From Ailanthus altissimus (Eukaryota; Streptophyta; Magnoliopsida; Sapindales; Simaroubaceae): DNA of 64,000 nt. Within the stretch, counting starts at the first letter, position 1. Each line of letters starts with the position of its first letter. Below, piece after piece: positions 10,748-24,200 of this stretch. The stretch lies in assembly GCA_946807835.1 (NCBI GenBank), contig OX327694.1:8568001-8632000 (forward strand), given 5' to 3'. Under the pieces are notes generated by a model, which worked only from the letters and a program-made list of their open reading frames with translations, was not told the origin of the DNA and ran no database searches. Made by a program: the position numbers and the translations under genes.

Positions 10748-11640
10748 AATTCTTGTACCATAACATAGCAAAATTCTCATCAGTTAACTTTCGCTTTGTA
10801 TCAAATTTATTAACATACAAGAATTTATTAAAAGAGGTATGAGTATCCAATTTGTAAAGATTATCAAATAGAGAATAAGTACCAATAAAATTTGAATTTT
10901 GACAGAGACTGAACTTATTATTTCTAAATAAACATGAATATCCTATTTTATCCAAACTACAAATACAAATTAAGTTTTGTCTAAATGACAGTATATAAGA
11001 AGTCTCATCAAAATTTAAATAATATTTGGTCTCTAAATATAATACAAACAATCTTATAGCCTTTACAAGAGCCACATTGTTGTTTCTAACATAGATGTAT
11101 ATTTCAGCATCAATTGGCAACCGACTCCTCATATAACCTTGTATAGACTCTCTTATAGGGGGAGTTACATATATATCTACCCATCAAGTGCGTTTAGGTA
11201 CAGAATCTAAATTAACTTTAGTACAAATAAAGTTGACAAATATATCTTTCTTAACACACTATTTAGCGTACTTAGGACAATCCGTCTTCACATGACCATT
11301 CATTTGTAGAAGAAATAAGTAATGACTGGATCTTGTTTCTTTTGCACCTTATTATGTGAAGTCCCCATTACAGTTTCCTTTCCTTTATTCATTTTTTGTA
11401 TTGGTAAACTTATCTTGAGAAGTACTTACTATGTGAGCACTTTCAGTCTTTTCTAGCTTCAATTTGTCTCCTTTTGCCATTATACCATCATTGAAATAAG
11501 GTTAGCTAGTAACGTACTTGTTTCAACTTTTTTATTTTTGGCAAAACAATGTTCAATTTTCTCAAAGAATGTTTTAGCATTTTTCTTATCAAAAATAGTT
11601 TCGTTAAACATAGAAATTGATAGATATAACAGAAGCAGAT
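10728..11640 (-). pseudogene. Copia gag end and GAG-pre-integrase, remnant
   Basis: At about 11640-11500 the minus strand gives gag-like FFEKIEHCFAKNKKVETSTLLANL. At about 11330-11260 there is a broken zinc knuckle ending KTDCPKYAK. The frame 11132-10728 then matches the GAG-pre-integrase region, with NLICICSLDKIGY, NNKFSL and MLWYKNLGYI (usual motif LWHKRLGHI). The catalytic protease motif is not clear. Stops and short deletions are common. Confidence 0.75.
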
Positions 11641-13019
11641 AAAACATATAGAGAACACATAATAAAATAACAAATTCGCAATCATGTTATTATCTTAAGC
11701 ATATACATATTATGACATAAATAAATATACAAAGGTAGGCCCCATCACAACATACCTAGCACAACATTGGTATTTAGTCTTTAGATAGAAATATCAACTA
11801 TAAGTAGTACTCTTAATGTAGTAATCAAATGTTGATAATAAATCATGCCAACAATAAGCCTCTCTTTGACCAACTTATTATATGCATGAAAAAGTTGATA
11901 ATTATCACATATTTATTATTCTAAATATGCTTATTATTATAAATATGCTTATTATTTTGCTAAGAAATAATCATCATTAGGGCCGATTATGTTTTTTATA
12001 AACAATAAATATATTCATCTAATATCTCAAATAAATAAATCTACACAACATAGGTAATTAGTTTGGCAACATGTTATTTCAATCAATTTATTTTGAAATA
12101 TAAAATAAGTAGTGCAAAAAAAAAAAAACCAAAATACCACAATTAGAAAAATTAAGTTTTTCTTATACTGTTATGCATTAGAGTAGTGTGTGGCATCAAG
12201 ATAGTTGTGGTTACAGCGCTGCTAATGGTTCAAAATAGGGTCAATGATTGTTAGATCAAATTCAAATAAGTTAAATGTAGGCTAGATCTCTATGAATTAA
12301 GTCGAGTAAACTCAAATCTAAAAAAAAAATACTAAAAAACCGTTAAATTTGTCAACTTAGAATTTGCAAATACGTAAAATAGTTCACAAATAAATTTAGG
12401 TCAAAATATGACCTATTTATAAATTCTTTAAAGTTTATTGGGCCAAATTCTAATTACTCAAAGTTAGAGGGGCTGAGTAAGAAAAATCTATAATATAAGT
12501 CCTATTTGAAATATTGTAAAATTTTCTAGCCAAAGTGTAATTATTCAAAATTTGAGTGGACTGCATGAACCCTACGCTTCTCGTACCATTGCCATCCTTA
12601 TGTTTTCTCTTTTTTTTATATTTAACATAACAAATCGCTGCCATCCTTCTTTTTCTCTTCTTTTTTTATATTTAACATAATAAATCACTATCATCCTTTC
12701 TTTCTCTTTTTTATATTTAACATAATAAATATAAATAAAAATTCAAAAAATTCAAAATTATCAAAGAACGTAAAAGACACTAAATTGAAATCGAATTTTG
12801 ATGTTTTTATCTTTAAGTTTTCATATCAATGATCTTTAATTAAATTTGAACCCTCAATTCACAATGAAAACCATAAACTTAATATTTTTTCTTAACAAAA
12901 TCATGAAAATTTTATAAAATTCATGCGTATAATATCTTTGCCTTAACAAGCCATATGGGAAAAAATATTCAAAACATGAATATATTCATAAATAATCATA
13001 AAAATTTAACATGATTCTT
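11641..13019. other. AT-rich leader/gag region of copia, decayed
   Basis: Between the recognisable gag and the LTR I see no open coding. At 12593-12730 there are three tandem units of about 49-50 bp, each starting catcctt and containing tatatttaacata. The stretch may hold other old insertions. Confidence 0.4.
12593..12730. repeat. 49-50 bp minisatellite, three units
   Basis: Units start at 12593, 12642 and 12692, each with catcctt, a T/C-rich run and tatatttaacataa. The last unit is shortened. Confidence 0.75.
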
Positions 13020-13479
13020 GCTATAATACCACTCGTTAGACATAACCATAAATAAGATTCGTACCCATATGTAAAATAACCCAAAATCTGTCATATCAAA
13101 TTATCAAGATAGATGTTAACAAAAATATACCTAATAAATTTATGGTGATTAAAACTTAAAGATTAACCGTCTTAAATGAAAACCAATAGTACAATAGCTA
13201 TGTAGGCTCTATGGGTCCTCTCAATATGATGAAAAATATTAAAAGAGTTGTATTTATATTGATTTGAATTGGGGACCACAACTCAAAAATTGTCTTTATA
13301 TATCAGACTAAATTATAATCTCATCACTCATAATCCAACTAATATAAAATTTTTACACATAATAAGTTTATATTAAATTAGATGTTTTTAGAGCTCAATA
13401 AAATATTTTTTTAATATATCACTTTAATTAACCCTTATTTAAAATAGCTCATTATTATGTGAGCCCATAAAACCTAACA
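13020..13479 (-). repeat. PBS-like site and 5' LTR of the copia element
   Basis: The complement of 13020-13031 is tggtattatagc, a decayed Met-tRNA PBS. Directly after it an LTR-like block (13033-13479, about 447 bp) begins with a degenerate TGTTAGACATAACC-type start and ends cctaaca. The partly complementary ends fit a copia LTR. No matching second LTR was found. Confidence 0.5.
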
Positions 13480-14221
13480 TTTACTTAACATAATAATTAC
13501 CTTAATTACAAATGAAGGATATATGAAGATTAAATGGATTTGTCATATTAGCCAAAAGCAGACTAGAAACAAGTTAAGGAACAATTATACAAGAGCCTGC
13601 AAGTTGCTAAAGCCCTTATGCTATTAGCTGTATCAAAAAGCAACCTAAATCAAATGGAGCATATTCATGATTCACGAGGTCGTGCAGTCAAAAGATTGAA
13701 TATGTAATTGAAAAGCAATTTATTCGAAGTAACTAAAGAGTGAGCTCCCAACATTTACTCAATGATGAAATAAAGATATGTTAAAATTTTGAAATGTCAA
13801 ATGCATGCATGTGTCTTCAAGAACTGTAGACGAAGACTTAACAAGTACTACTCAAAGTGGGACGTGTGCGCTTTCGAAGCAGACATAATTTTAGCACTCG
13901 CTTACTCACTCACGGGAAGGCTGTGTCAGCGTAGTACCGCTCGACTAGCCAAGCTTATGAGTTCCACTTATCATAATCATATTATTGTACAATTAATTGC
14001 ACTTAATTCCAGCAATCATGCAGCAACAGTGGCGCCTCTTACAAAATTTTAAACCATTAAATATTTCAGTAATTCATGGACCATGATATTTGCATGTTAA
14101 TAAAGCCAATAAATCAAATTAACGCTTACAGACTTTACATATTCTTGCTCTTGGTTCTAAATGTTGAACATAGATTACAATTTAACACGATTTCGCTCTA
14201 AAAAAGCCAGAAAAATATTTA

Positions 14222-14575
14222 ATGGATCGCCTTGTGCTGTATGCAATACTTGCACTTTTCCTAGTTAGTGGATCAGCAGCGCGGGAATCAAATGACTGCA
14301 TAAAAGTGTCAAGGTATTTGCTTCCATGCATAAGCTATCTTGCGGGAATGACTAGTATTAAACCAACAAGACGATGTTGCAATGGCATCGTAAATCTCAA
14401 CAAGAGGGCCAAGCAAGATGAAACTGGTCCAGGGAAGATTTGCCAGTGCATTGAGGACATGGCATATGTGATGAACATTCAATTCGATGCCTCTCGGATT
14501 CAATCTCTTCCCAAGAAATGTCATGTTCACTTTAGTTTTCCCATTTCTAACGCCATGAATTGCTCCAAGTAAACC

Positions 14576-14610
<35 letters not shown>

Positions 14611-14679
14611 TGTTAGTAATTAGTTTCTCTCTCAGACTAATTACCAAACTTTTTTTTTCTTAGTTTGTACAGGGTTTGA
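14222..14679 (+). CDS. Type-1 non-specific lipid-transfer protein (second copy)
   Basis: The predicted secreted lipid-binding protein has 117 residues from exons 14222-14568 and 14673-14679. It has an N-terminal signal peptide ending near SGSAA and eight cysteines in the pattern C-X9-C-X15-CC-X20-CXC-X23-C-X13-C. The SFPIS motif is near the end. The intron (14569-14672, GTAAAC..ACAG) falls at the same codon as in the 4144-4601 gene. Splicing gives CSKV then stop; if unspliced, a TAA follows CSK at once, so the protein would lose only the valine. The intron carries a (CT)n microsatellite at 14579-14607. The two proteins share the RIH/QSLPxKC and SFPIS blocks but are well diverged elsewhere. 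No TATA box is obvious. Function is inferred from the family. Confidence 0.9.
14579..14607. repeat. (CT)n microsatellite in LTP2 intron
   Basis: About 14 uninterrupted TC units just inside the donor side of the single intron. It is likely variable in length between individuals. Confidence 0.85.
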
Positions 14680-17600
14680 TTATAGGAAATTACAAAAATA
14701 AGGCGCTGCAACACAAGAATTTGCTCTATGCTGTCAGCAATATTCGTGGCTTTTTGGGCTGGCTGGGAAGAGAGAAAATAATAATTTGCGTGGTCAATTA
14801 GACATTTGGTTTTTAATTTTTTTATCTTGTTTTAGTATATTTTACAAGAAACTTTGATTACAATTACAATTATCCAATGAAAGGTTTGCCATGTGAAGAA
14901 GAGATATTTGAGCCACAATTCTCAGGATGAAATCATGGATATTGCCACTTGAAAGAAGAACAACTTTTACAATTCAATTTATTAGTACTACATGATATGG
15001 GAAGAATTGACCCCCATAAATCATATACACAAGTGAAAACTTAACATGGAATGGTAAAGTAAGTTCTCCCTTAGTTCTCCTTTTTTTTTTTAATTGATCT
15101 TTTATAAACTTCTCTAATTAGAGGTTATTGAATAATTATATATCTTCACAGAAAAAATTAAGAACTACACCTTTCGTTTTATGCAAGATTGAAAACAAAA
15201 GCCATGTAGCCAGAAATATTATGGAGGATTAATATTGCATAAAAAAATAATATTATTTGACACGAATATTCTAGTTTGTTTTCTGAAGAAATTGGGTAGC
15301 CAATAACGGACCCCTTGGCATGAACATGTTTTGACATTGCATGAAAAATCAAATGAGCTGGGCATTGTCAACTTTCCTTTCCAAGCAAAGTTTTTTTTTT
15401 TTTATAAAGATATATATACTCACAATTTGCTTAATTGAAAAGCAGATCATAAATGCATCAGAGAAATGTGCCAAAGCAATTATGATTTTACTTCAGTGAA
15501 TGACAGTGGTCGAGTAAATCATGAATAAAATTCAGTCATATGACCATTTACCATGGTTTTAAAAGCACTTGACTGTATGATAATAATTTTAAAAGGAATG
15601 TGCTCCATGTGCATAATTCAATAATAATATATTAATACTTAGTGAGCCGCAGACTTATTCAACTAAAGACTTGTAAAAACCTAAAAATATATGACTTCTT
15701 AACAAATATCCAACTTAATTATAAAACCATTTTTCTTAATTATATTATAATATATATATATATATTTTTGAATTCTTACAATATTATTGAGGACCTTATA
15801 ATTAATAAAGGATTATTATGACATCTGGCCAACTGCATGCATGATTAACATTTGGCTTCCATACAAGTAGTCATTTTTCCTTTTGAAACAAATGAATATC
15901 ATCTGCCCTCTTTAATCAAGCCTAATAGTTCAAAACAAGCAAATTTCTATTGTTTCTAAGAATCAACTACCAATTGATGGTTTCTCTTATCTTCTAACTT
16001 GTACTGTTATAATTATTCGAAGAAGTTTTTTTTTTAAAAAAGAAAACAAAAGTGGAAAAAAGAAAAGGCTATTCGAAGTTGAAAAAAAAGTTAAATACCT
16101 CTAGTTAGTAATTAGTTACCTTTTCAACTTTCAAACATTCACATACACGGACGAAGTCTCAATTCTTAGCCGTTGGAGTTTGTTGATTTCAATTTCATTA
16201 TAATTTTCATTGCCCAAATGATATGAGTTGAGACAGTTTGGTAAAAGGATGAAATGGCAATTAGGTGGGCTTTGTCTTTTTATTAATTGACTTAAAAATG
16301 AGTTACGTGCTTATTTTTATCGAAAGATCTTTTTATAGACAAAATCGTGAGGTATTGAAGAATATATATTATCATCTATTAAAATTTGAATGACTCAACA
16401 AAGTTATATGCTCTATCATGTATCGATTATAAGAGTTTTTTTATCAATAAAATTGTGAGGTCTAACTACGAGAAAGCAAAGTAGAGAATAGCTGAACAAA
16501 AGTTACAGTTATCAAAACATGAAGTAGATGATAATTTTTATAATAGCATAGAAAAGATGGAAAAAAATAATTTTATAGATTCAAAAAATTTAAAGCATTT
16601 GCAAAAATAATTTTAAAAATTATGAAAAAGATTAATGTAACTTTAATATATAAAAAATTAGAAGCAACTCCATCAACTCTAAGCCAAAATCCTGCATCTA
16701 ACATGTATTAGTTGGTGATGGAATAGAGTTTTGATATGAACATACCAACCTTTACAAATACAATATTGCTTAATATGTAGGAATAAGAATAACCTTTGTT
16801 ATATATCCTCAATTTGAGACACGTGTGATACAACCAGATACATTCTTAAAAGAAGAATGTTAATGATGCATGCATGTGTGCAATGAATCCCAACCTCAAT
16901 CTCTATCAATTTGATTTTTTTATTTTTATTTTTCTAAAAAGACCAGGTGGCAGTATCTACATCAATCTCCACAAAATCACAATCCAAATGGCAATCATCG
17001 TGATCATCTTACCTGTAAATTAACCTCTCCGTGGATCCACACCCACTTTTTTACTTTATTTTAATAAAAAATTAGCAAATTATCCAAAAAGAAATAAACT
17101 TTTTATTTTTTTATCATACCTTTTTGACATGTTAAAACTTATAAAATGCAAATGCAATGGTTGTTTGACCTGTTTTTTGGTTGGTCCATATCTCTATCTA
17201 AATGAAAATTTGTACCCCATAATCAATCCAATAACTTTTTATTAGTTACCTTGAATTGAACTTGGTTAACATCAAATTAGAATAAAATTTATGTATGTTT
17301 TATTTAAAAAATTAGTTAATTTATTAAAAGTCGTGTAAACATTTTATATAATTTTAATAATTTAGAATAGGATAAAAATTAAGATGAGATGAGCTAAATA
17401 TTAAATTTAAAAATTATATTAACTTAAAATTTGATGGTACAAAAATTTTAATATCAAATTTAAAATTTTAAGGAATTAAATTATAAAAATATTTATTTTA
17501 AATAATAAAAATTATAAAAATATATATTAAATTATTTTAAAAAAAATTAGAGGTCGGAGGTCATGGCCCCTAAATTCCTTATAAAAGTCTGCTTATGTTA

Positions 17601-18219
17601 GTGACAATGTATATCAATATTATGTACTTTATATGTTACAAACTCTATCGAAGTAGGTTTAAATTTATATATATATAAATACGAGTGTTCTTTTAAATGT
17701 TAAAAATATTTTTTTTAAATTAATAATTATTTTATGTCCTAAAATTTTTGACTGAAATATATTAAAATATTTCTTAGTTTTTTGAAAAAAAATCATAAAG
17801 CATTTGGTCGAAAACAACTTGAACATCGCTAATGGTCCTTTTTTTTTTCTTTTTCCAAAATAAAAAATCTTTTGGTCTAATCATGTCGTTATACTTGACA
17901 TTAATTTACTTGAATAATGAATAAAGATTTAAGTCTTTTTCCATCCACATGACATTATAATATTTGGTAATTTAACGACCAATTAGGGCTAGAAATGAAA
18001 AGACCCTCAACTTGCCAAGCAACTAGCAACTCACTTGTCAAATTAATAGCGATCATCTTTGACTAATAGACATCTTTCTCACCCGATAAAAATGTTCGTA
18101 TTGCCAATCTCCTCTTATTTCATCCTTTTCTTTTTCTAAAACAATCTTATATATTTACTAATATATTACAAATATAATATTATCACATACGTTGAAAATT
18201 GGGGAGGGAATTTTTTTAC
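14680..18219. other. AT-rich intergenic DNA, no gene seen
   Basis: Apart from the LTP2 3' flank (14881-14980, similar to 4761-4860), I recognise nothing coding. A (TA)n tract lies near 15747-15765. Confidence 0.55.
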
Positions 18220-19210
18220 ATATAACCCATTTTATTAGGTGTTCTTCCCTATGAAATCTCCGAAGGTCCAATATATTAACCTGCAAAAAGGCCTAACAAA
18301 GGGTCAACTTAAGAGCTCAAAGAATTAAAGGCCCTAGATAGTAGGATGAGTCACTCAAATGTCATTAAAAGAATAAACACTAGAGGCACAAAACTTACTC
18401 AATCGTTCAAACAAATTAACATAGGTAAGATTGACCAGATCATGTCTTATCCGAGCTATCCATAATCACATGGATTAATACACAACGACTTACCTAGCAT
18501 ATCAAGCGAATCCTAAGTCAACTAATATAAATCGGCAAAAAAGACCGACATGATGAATATGTTGACCCGCCTTTATACACAAGTGTCCAAAATTTGTACA
18601 AGCCTACACTTTGAAAGAGCCGAGCAGTTAAAAGAGAAATACAAAGCAAACTAAATAAGACAAGTTATTAAAAAAGACAATCAATATTATTTAAGAGGTA
18701 AAATCTTGCTATTTATGAATATATCATCAAATCACGTTAAAATATTAGAAAATTACCCAAAATAACTACAAATCCAACAAAGATAAGCACAAAAACTCTA
18801 AGATGACCGATGCGATAAAAAGATAAGAAAATGGCTTAAACATTGGATTTGCAATCTGGAAACTCTCATCTTGAACCCAAAACTTATCATCTTGCTCCTA
18901 GAATTCTTATCCCTCTCTCACAGATTTTTTCTCATTCTCACACATATATCTGACTTAAGCATCGAAGAGTCTTCACCAGAACCATCCTCCGCGAGGTCTT
19001 AAAGATAGCTTTCTTTGTGTTAGCATGCAACACAGTGCCCGGAGACTCAGCAGGCCCATAGTTACAAGCCCAATAGGCAAAGCCCAAAGCTTTGATTCCT
19101 ACGATCAAACAAATTTAAAGCTCGTTGGCCCAAAAACTCATTTCTTTCCGGCCAATATTAGGCAATATTCTTTTTTAACCTCAATTACAAGTTTTAATCT
19201 TTTGTAACGA
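18220..19210 (+). mobile_element. Probable decayed gypsy LTR/leader
   Basis: The right part (18890-19130) is less AT-rich. It holds a pyrimidine-rich leader, then a gacttaagcatcgaagagtcttc block and the segment gtgcccggagactcagcagg. These resemble the U5/leader of plant Tat-type gypsy LTRs. I see no PBS, no coding part and no second LTR. The assignment rests on texture and remembered motifs only. Confidence 0.35.
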
Positions 19211-19584
19211 AAAAAGTGAAAATCGAAACAATTTTACTTCTAAGATATGTTTTTCCTCTCTATGAACTCAAAAGTTTTTCTTTTGAAAACAATCTAAAAT
19301 TAATATTGTGTAAACTACTGATTTTAGATGTTATATTGTGTAGATCGACATACAAGAACATTGGTGGTTAAACACAAATCTAGAAAATGATAGATAAGTT
19401 TTTAAGTTTTGAAAATGTTGATGTAGTTATAGTTTGTAAAAACAAAAGTGTAAAAATGGTTAGATTGTGAGTAAAAGAAGTGAAATATGAGTAGACTGCA
19501 TTGTAAATAGGTTACAATTAGATGAAAATAGAAAAGATTCAACCAAAAATGGAGAAAACAAACGTCTTGTTGTTGTTGGATACA
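19211..19584. other. Intergenic, left flank of Athila-like element
   Basis: No gene seen. It ends with ATACA at 19580-19584, which pairs with ATACG at 25770-25774 as the target duplication of the retrotransposon that follows. Confidence 0.5.
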
Positions 19585-20895
19585 TGATGTGATATTTCTA
19601 TATCTTAAAATTAAGTACAAGTATACGTTATCGTAACAAGTAATAAAGAAACTTATAAAGTTGGATGTTGAACTCACAAAGATTATTTTTATTTTTTACC
19701 AAGTATTAAAATTATATTTTCTTATAATTATTCAGAAAAATTAAATCTTAATTTTGTAATAAATGACATAACTTAAATAAAAAAGAAGATAGCAATATAT
19801 AGAAAGCCTAAGGTTAATTACTATTCTTCAATATATTTTCTAAAGATTAATTCTTTTAATATTTATATCCCTCAATTCTTATTATTGGTCAAAACACTAA
19901 TGTATTCACAAGTCTCCTCCAAGGTCATGCAAGTATATCCTAATTTACCAAATACATATATTCCTATGGTACTTGTAATAAATTAAGATTCATTAAGAAC
20001 AAGTCTTATTGACCATACATGCCAATTAAGTATATTGCTATCCTAATTCAAAACTTACATATATAGCATTGAATGTTACTCTACAATCGTGTATCAAATT
20101 ATTTAGGTCTAAATATAATGATACATCTTCCCAGTTTATCAAAGTATTACCAATTTAATTATAATATTGATAAGATATTATGAAGCATTAAAAATAAATA
20201 ATTTGAATGATAGAGAATTGAAATAAAATAAATATTTAAAAAATCCAACAATTAAGCTCACATATTGAGTTCAAGTAATAACCCTAGAAAATAAATTTAG
20301 CTCATGATAACAAAAGAATTATGGCTGAAAAATAAAATAAATATTATACAACCAAAAGCAAACCAATATAGATGTTAATTCGCAGTTGGTTGATACGCCA
20401 AAGATTCGCCAATAATCTCTTGCTTTCTTGAATTTTCCTTACTTCTCTCTCTAAAAATGGCTCTTCTTCAATGTGTTGTGGCTCTAAGAGCCCTAAGTTG
20501 TGTCTTTCTTGAGGTCTGAAATAATAGGCCTTTATATAGGGATTGATTGGAGTATTTGAGTTGTATTTTGTTTTTACTGTAGTGTGATCACTGTTCACGA
20601 GAAACTGTTCACCGCTAGAGCAAAAAGTTTTGGCGTTAGAATTTTGCTGTGACGAAATACTGCTCATAGCTGGGGCAAAGTTACTATAGCACATCATTAT
20701 TTCATGGCACTGTATCATACTGTAGCAAATTGAATTTTTTGCCTTATTTTTCTTAGATTTTCATCCCCAATTGCTCTATTAACTCCAAACCTACAAAATA
20801 ACGATAAAATATATAAAAAGTCTAATATTCTTATTAAAATGAGCAATTAATCAAGTTAAGAGAGTAAAAATAATAGATATAATTTACGCTTATCA
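19585..20895 (-). repeat. 3' LTR of Athila-like element 1
   Basis: 1311 bp. A minus-strand TATA box (CCTATATAAAGGCC) lies at 20527-20540 and recurs at the same place in the other LTR. The minus strand starts TGATAAGCG next to the polypurine tract. Confidence 0.85.
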
Positions 20896-20909
20896 AACTC
20901 CCCCGAACG
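20896..20909 (-). other. Polypurine tract
   Basis: The minus strand reads TTCGGGGGAGTT directly before the 3' LTR, where plus-strand DNA synthesis of the retrotransposon would start. Confidence 0.75.
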
Positions 20910-22757
20910 TAACCATTTGCTTGTCCTCGAGCAATGAAAAATAAAATCAAAGAGAGAATTTAAAGAAATTATACCTGACTCAAAATGAAATAAAAATTTA
21001 AAAATAAAATGCCAAGTTAGTAAGATGATCAAAATGATTGTCTCAAAAGTTATTTAAATGGCACAAATCCTTAAGGTAGATAAATCACTATTAACAATTC
21101 TAATTATCTCTATTTAGTCCCTTATTTTCTCTCAAAGATAATCACCATATATGTGTGTGTATACAAGTAGCAAGTAATAGCTAAAACCATACTTTGATTT
21201 ACTTTATACTTTAGTTTGTACAGAAAAGATGTGTCTCGACATTTAATTTGTATAATGACACTTCTGTAGGCTTGTCTTTACTACCACTTTCTGCTAATGT
21301 AGAAAATCACATGTTTAGGGATCTATTTAGGACTTTACTTAGCTTATAATGTAAGACTAGGGTCAATTTGGGATAAAAGATAAACATATGAGGTTCAAGT
21401 CACACCATGAACACTTAGACTTTACCTAGAAATCTCTTGATCTTATTTTTCTTATATTATCTCTTCCCCCAAACTTATTGTGTTTTTCATCTTTCTTTTC
21501 AACCTTTATTTTTCAAAGAATTTCTTCTTTTTCTTAAGCTGTGGGTATTTTTCTCTCTTTTTTTTTTCTTTGAATTTTTTTTTAAATACCCTTAAACTTA
21601 GATTGACATATATCACCTAAACCTATTTTTTCTCATATCACCATAATATTTTCCTTTCAAGAATATTTCTAGGCAAATGCAAGGTTTATGGTGTTACGGG
21701 TAAATTTTTGGATAAGTAAACTTTCAGTCTTGGGCTTGTAATGCGGTTAAACCAAAGAATGGGTAATTAGGCTCAAAATAGGGTACTAGGGATAAATATA
21801 CAATAAAAGGTAGGCTAGAAAGGCTCAATCGATCCAAATATAACTTAATGTCATTTTCCTATTCATGTATTTCCTAAGATTTTGCCTCAAGTGGTAATTA
21901 AAGACAAGTTCTAGAGTATTGGTCTTTCGAGACTGTGGTATGCTCCTAAAAGCATAAGTATCTTAAAGTAATAATTATGACTATTCATGCTTATAAAGTA
22001 CTAAAAAAGAATGGTAATTATAAATAAGTCGAACTTGTTCTTAAACTTAGATAATCAAAATTGCCTCAAATATCTATCATTCCCTATAGATTTATAAAAA
22101 CTAAATTCAGCCATGTATTCTTTTTCTTATCATAGACTAATGATCATCTTAACAACCTAATAACTAAGAGTTAAAAAAAATTAATTCACAAGACAACCAA
22201 TCAAATCATGCAGTAAAAATAAACACAAGAAAGTATTTCCCACCCTCAAACTTAAATTAGACATTATCCCCAATGTCAAAAAATAAACTTAAGAGTAAGA
22301 GAAACTCCCTTGGTAAAAGAAGTTGAAGCGATGCAGCGTTGTTGTATAATGATGGGAATGCGATGTCCTTTGCTCTAGATGCTTGCAAATACTCGTGCTA
22401 CTTTTTCTTGAGTGTTTGACTTGCTGTTTTATTCCTAAAAAAATAAACTAACATAATTGAAACTGAAAATAAGCAAATAAAAATAAAATTTACTTAGATT
22501 GCCTCTTAAGAAGCGCTTGATTTAATCATTGGCTTGGCGTTTTCTTTCTTAACTCATGGAGGATCAAACTGCATATCAATGGTATCACGCTTATGAAACT
22601 TCAATCTATGTCTAAGAACATTAGTATTCCTCTTCTTTGACTTTCATAGGTCTATGAAATTTTTTTGTAAACACGGTTTCACCCTCCTTGATTTGAGCCT
22701 TATCAGAAAGATTTTAATCTTAAACCAGAATACTACACCTCATTGGCCATTATCAAT
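20910..22757 (-). other. Noncoding 3' internal region of Athila-like element 1
   Basis: About 1.8 kb with no open frame. It contains T-rich runs (21540-21590) and, at 22241-22277, a C-rich tract followed by gacattatccccaatgtc, a short inverted repeat that has a counterpart at 57661-57678 in the second Athila-like element. It occupies the place where pol would end. Confidence 0.6.
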
Positions 22758-24200
22758 CTACCTCTCCATTATCTTACCATGCCCTTTCTTTTTCTTTAAC
22801 TTGTACAGTTTTGTATGAGTTTGTAGTTGAAGAGTTTCCATTAATTTTACTTTAGGAGGTGGTAGTAGATCTTCAGGAATTATCATGTTAACTTTGAAAC
22901 ATTGAGAGATATTGCTAGAAAATTGCTGATGTTCAAGGTTCTTCTCTTGGAGTCTTTGTGGGAAAGGTGGCTGTGGAATATATAGATTATCTTTGCTTTG
23001 AAGTGCCACTGGTTCTTTTTCTTTTGTAGTTGACTCTTCTTCTTTTATCTTTGTTGCTCTATCATGGTTCTCCTTAATTTGAGACAATGCAGCAGTTATT
23101 GGAAATTCTTGTTCAACCTTTAAGGTGATTGCATGACATTGCTCTTTATTTCTTCTTGGATTCACATCTATGTTATTAGTTAATGGGTCTTGCGAATGAT
23201 TGTTTAATGATGTGACTAATTGGCCCACTTACATCTCTAACGTCCTTAAAAAGGCTGTTTGACTTTGAAAGTGGGTATATGTCTGCTTCATGTATTGTAT
23301 AAACATCTCATCTAGGCCTAGTTTCTCTTTAATCTGCTGTTGAGGTTGTGTTGGCATGCTATGAGGGTTTACCCAATCTGAATTGTAGAAGTTGGTGTAG
23401 GGATTGTGTTATTGTACTTGATAATTCTCTATATAGTGCATAGACTCCATAAATTAGCTATTTGGATGGTTCTCACAACAAAAATCACAGGTGATGAGTT
23501 GTTTCTTAATAGCATTATTAATGGCATCTAAATGTTTGGTCAGTAGCTTGATTTGTACAACTAGTGAGATAAGTGCCCCTTCATTATATGTGTTTGTAAT
23601 TCTTTTTGGGGTTGTTCTCTCTACTAGCCATTGATAACTATTGGATGCCATCTCTTCTAGCAGGTCATATGCTTCGTCAGTTGACTTGTTCATTAGTGCT
23701 CTACCTAGTGCAACATCTATTATGATCCTCAATTGCCCCATTAAGTTATTATAGAACGTCTGCACAAGTAACTACTTTGGAATCCCATAATGTGGACATC
23801 TCCTCAGCATATCTTTATACCGCTCTTATGCTTCATAAAGTGTTTTTGAGTTATACTGTATGAAAGAAGTAATGTCATTCCTTATCCTTACTATCTTCGT
23901 TGATGAAAAGAATTTAGATAGGAATTTCTGAGTCAAGCCATTCCATGTTATAATTGATCTTGATGGTAGTGACATCAACCAACTCTTCACCTTCTCATGA
24001 AGTGAAAAAGAAAATAATCGTAATCATACTGCATCATCTAAGACTTCATCATATTTGAATAAATTACAAATCTCTAAAACATTTATGATATGGTCATTTG
24101 GATTATCGCATGGATATCCACTAAAATAAACTGGGTCTTTCAGTATTTGAATTATTTTCGGCTAAATTTTAAAGTAATTGGCATTTATTATTAGTCGGCA
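22758..24200 (-). pseudogene. Athila-type gag, remnant
   Basis: On the minus strand, pieces at about 24120-23760 show the Retrotrans_gag pattern (LRLFSFSLHEKVKSWLMSLP, FLSKFF, RNDITSF, ERYKDMLRRCPHYG). The frame 23765-23454 continues with QTFYNNL, TDEAYDLLEEMASNSYQW and a short CDFCCENH remnant of a zinc knuckle. The frame 23228-22758 covers the gag C-terminal linker and lysine-rich end. Stops separate the pieces (for example near 23770 and 23230). This is the capsid region used to package element RNA. It cannot be translated in one piece here. Confidence 0.85.

Larger units (their letters stand above)
6010..13479 (-). mobile_element. Decayed Ty1/copia retrotransposon (minus strand)
   Basis: Read on the minus strand, the element runs from an LTR (13033-13479) and PBS (13020-13031) through gag (about 11640-11290), GAG-pre-integrase (11132-10728) and a damaged integrase region. 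RT follows (9170-8872 and 6756-6300), then the start of RNase H (to about 6010). Every part has stops and frameshifts. Its RT is split by a 2.1 kb solo LTR. No 3' LTR was recognised at the lower end. Copia order (integrase before RT) is supported by the order of the recognised pieces. Confidence 0.8.

Noticed and set aside
13789..14052. 87-codon frame upstream of LTP gene 2
   Set aside because: No family, signal or domain; it lies in the promoter region and probably is chance.
20344..20718. 124-codon frame (and its relative at 25244-25552)
   Set aside because: Both lie inside the LTRs of the Athila-like element, span the TATA box and differ at their ends; they are kept similar by LTR duplication, not by coding function.
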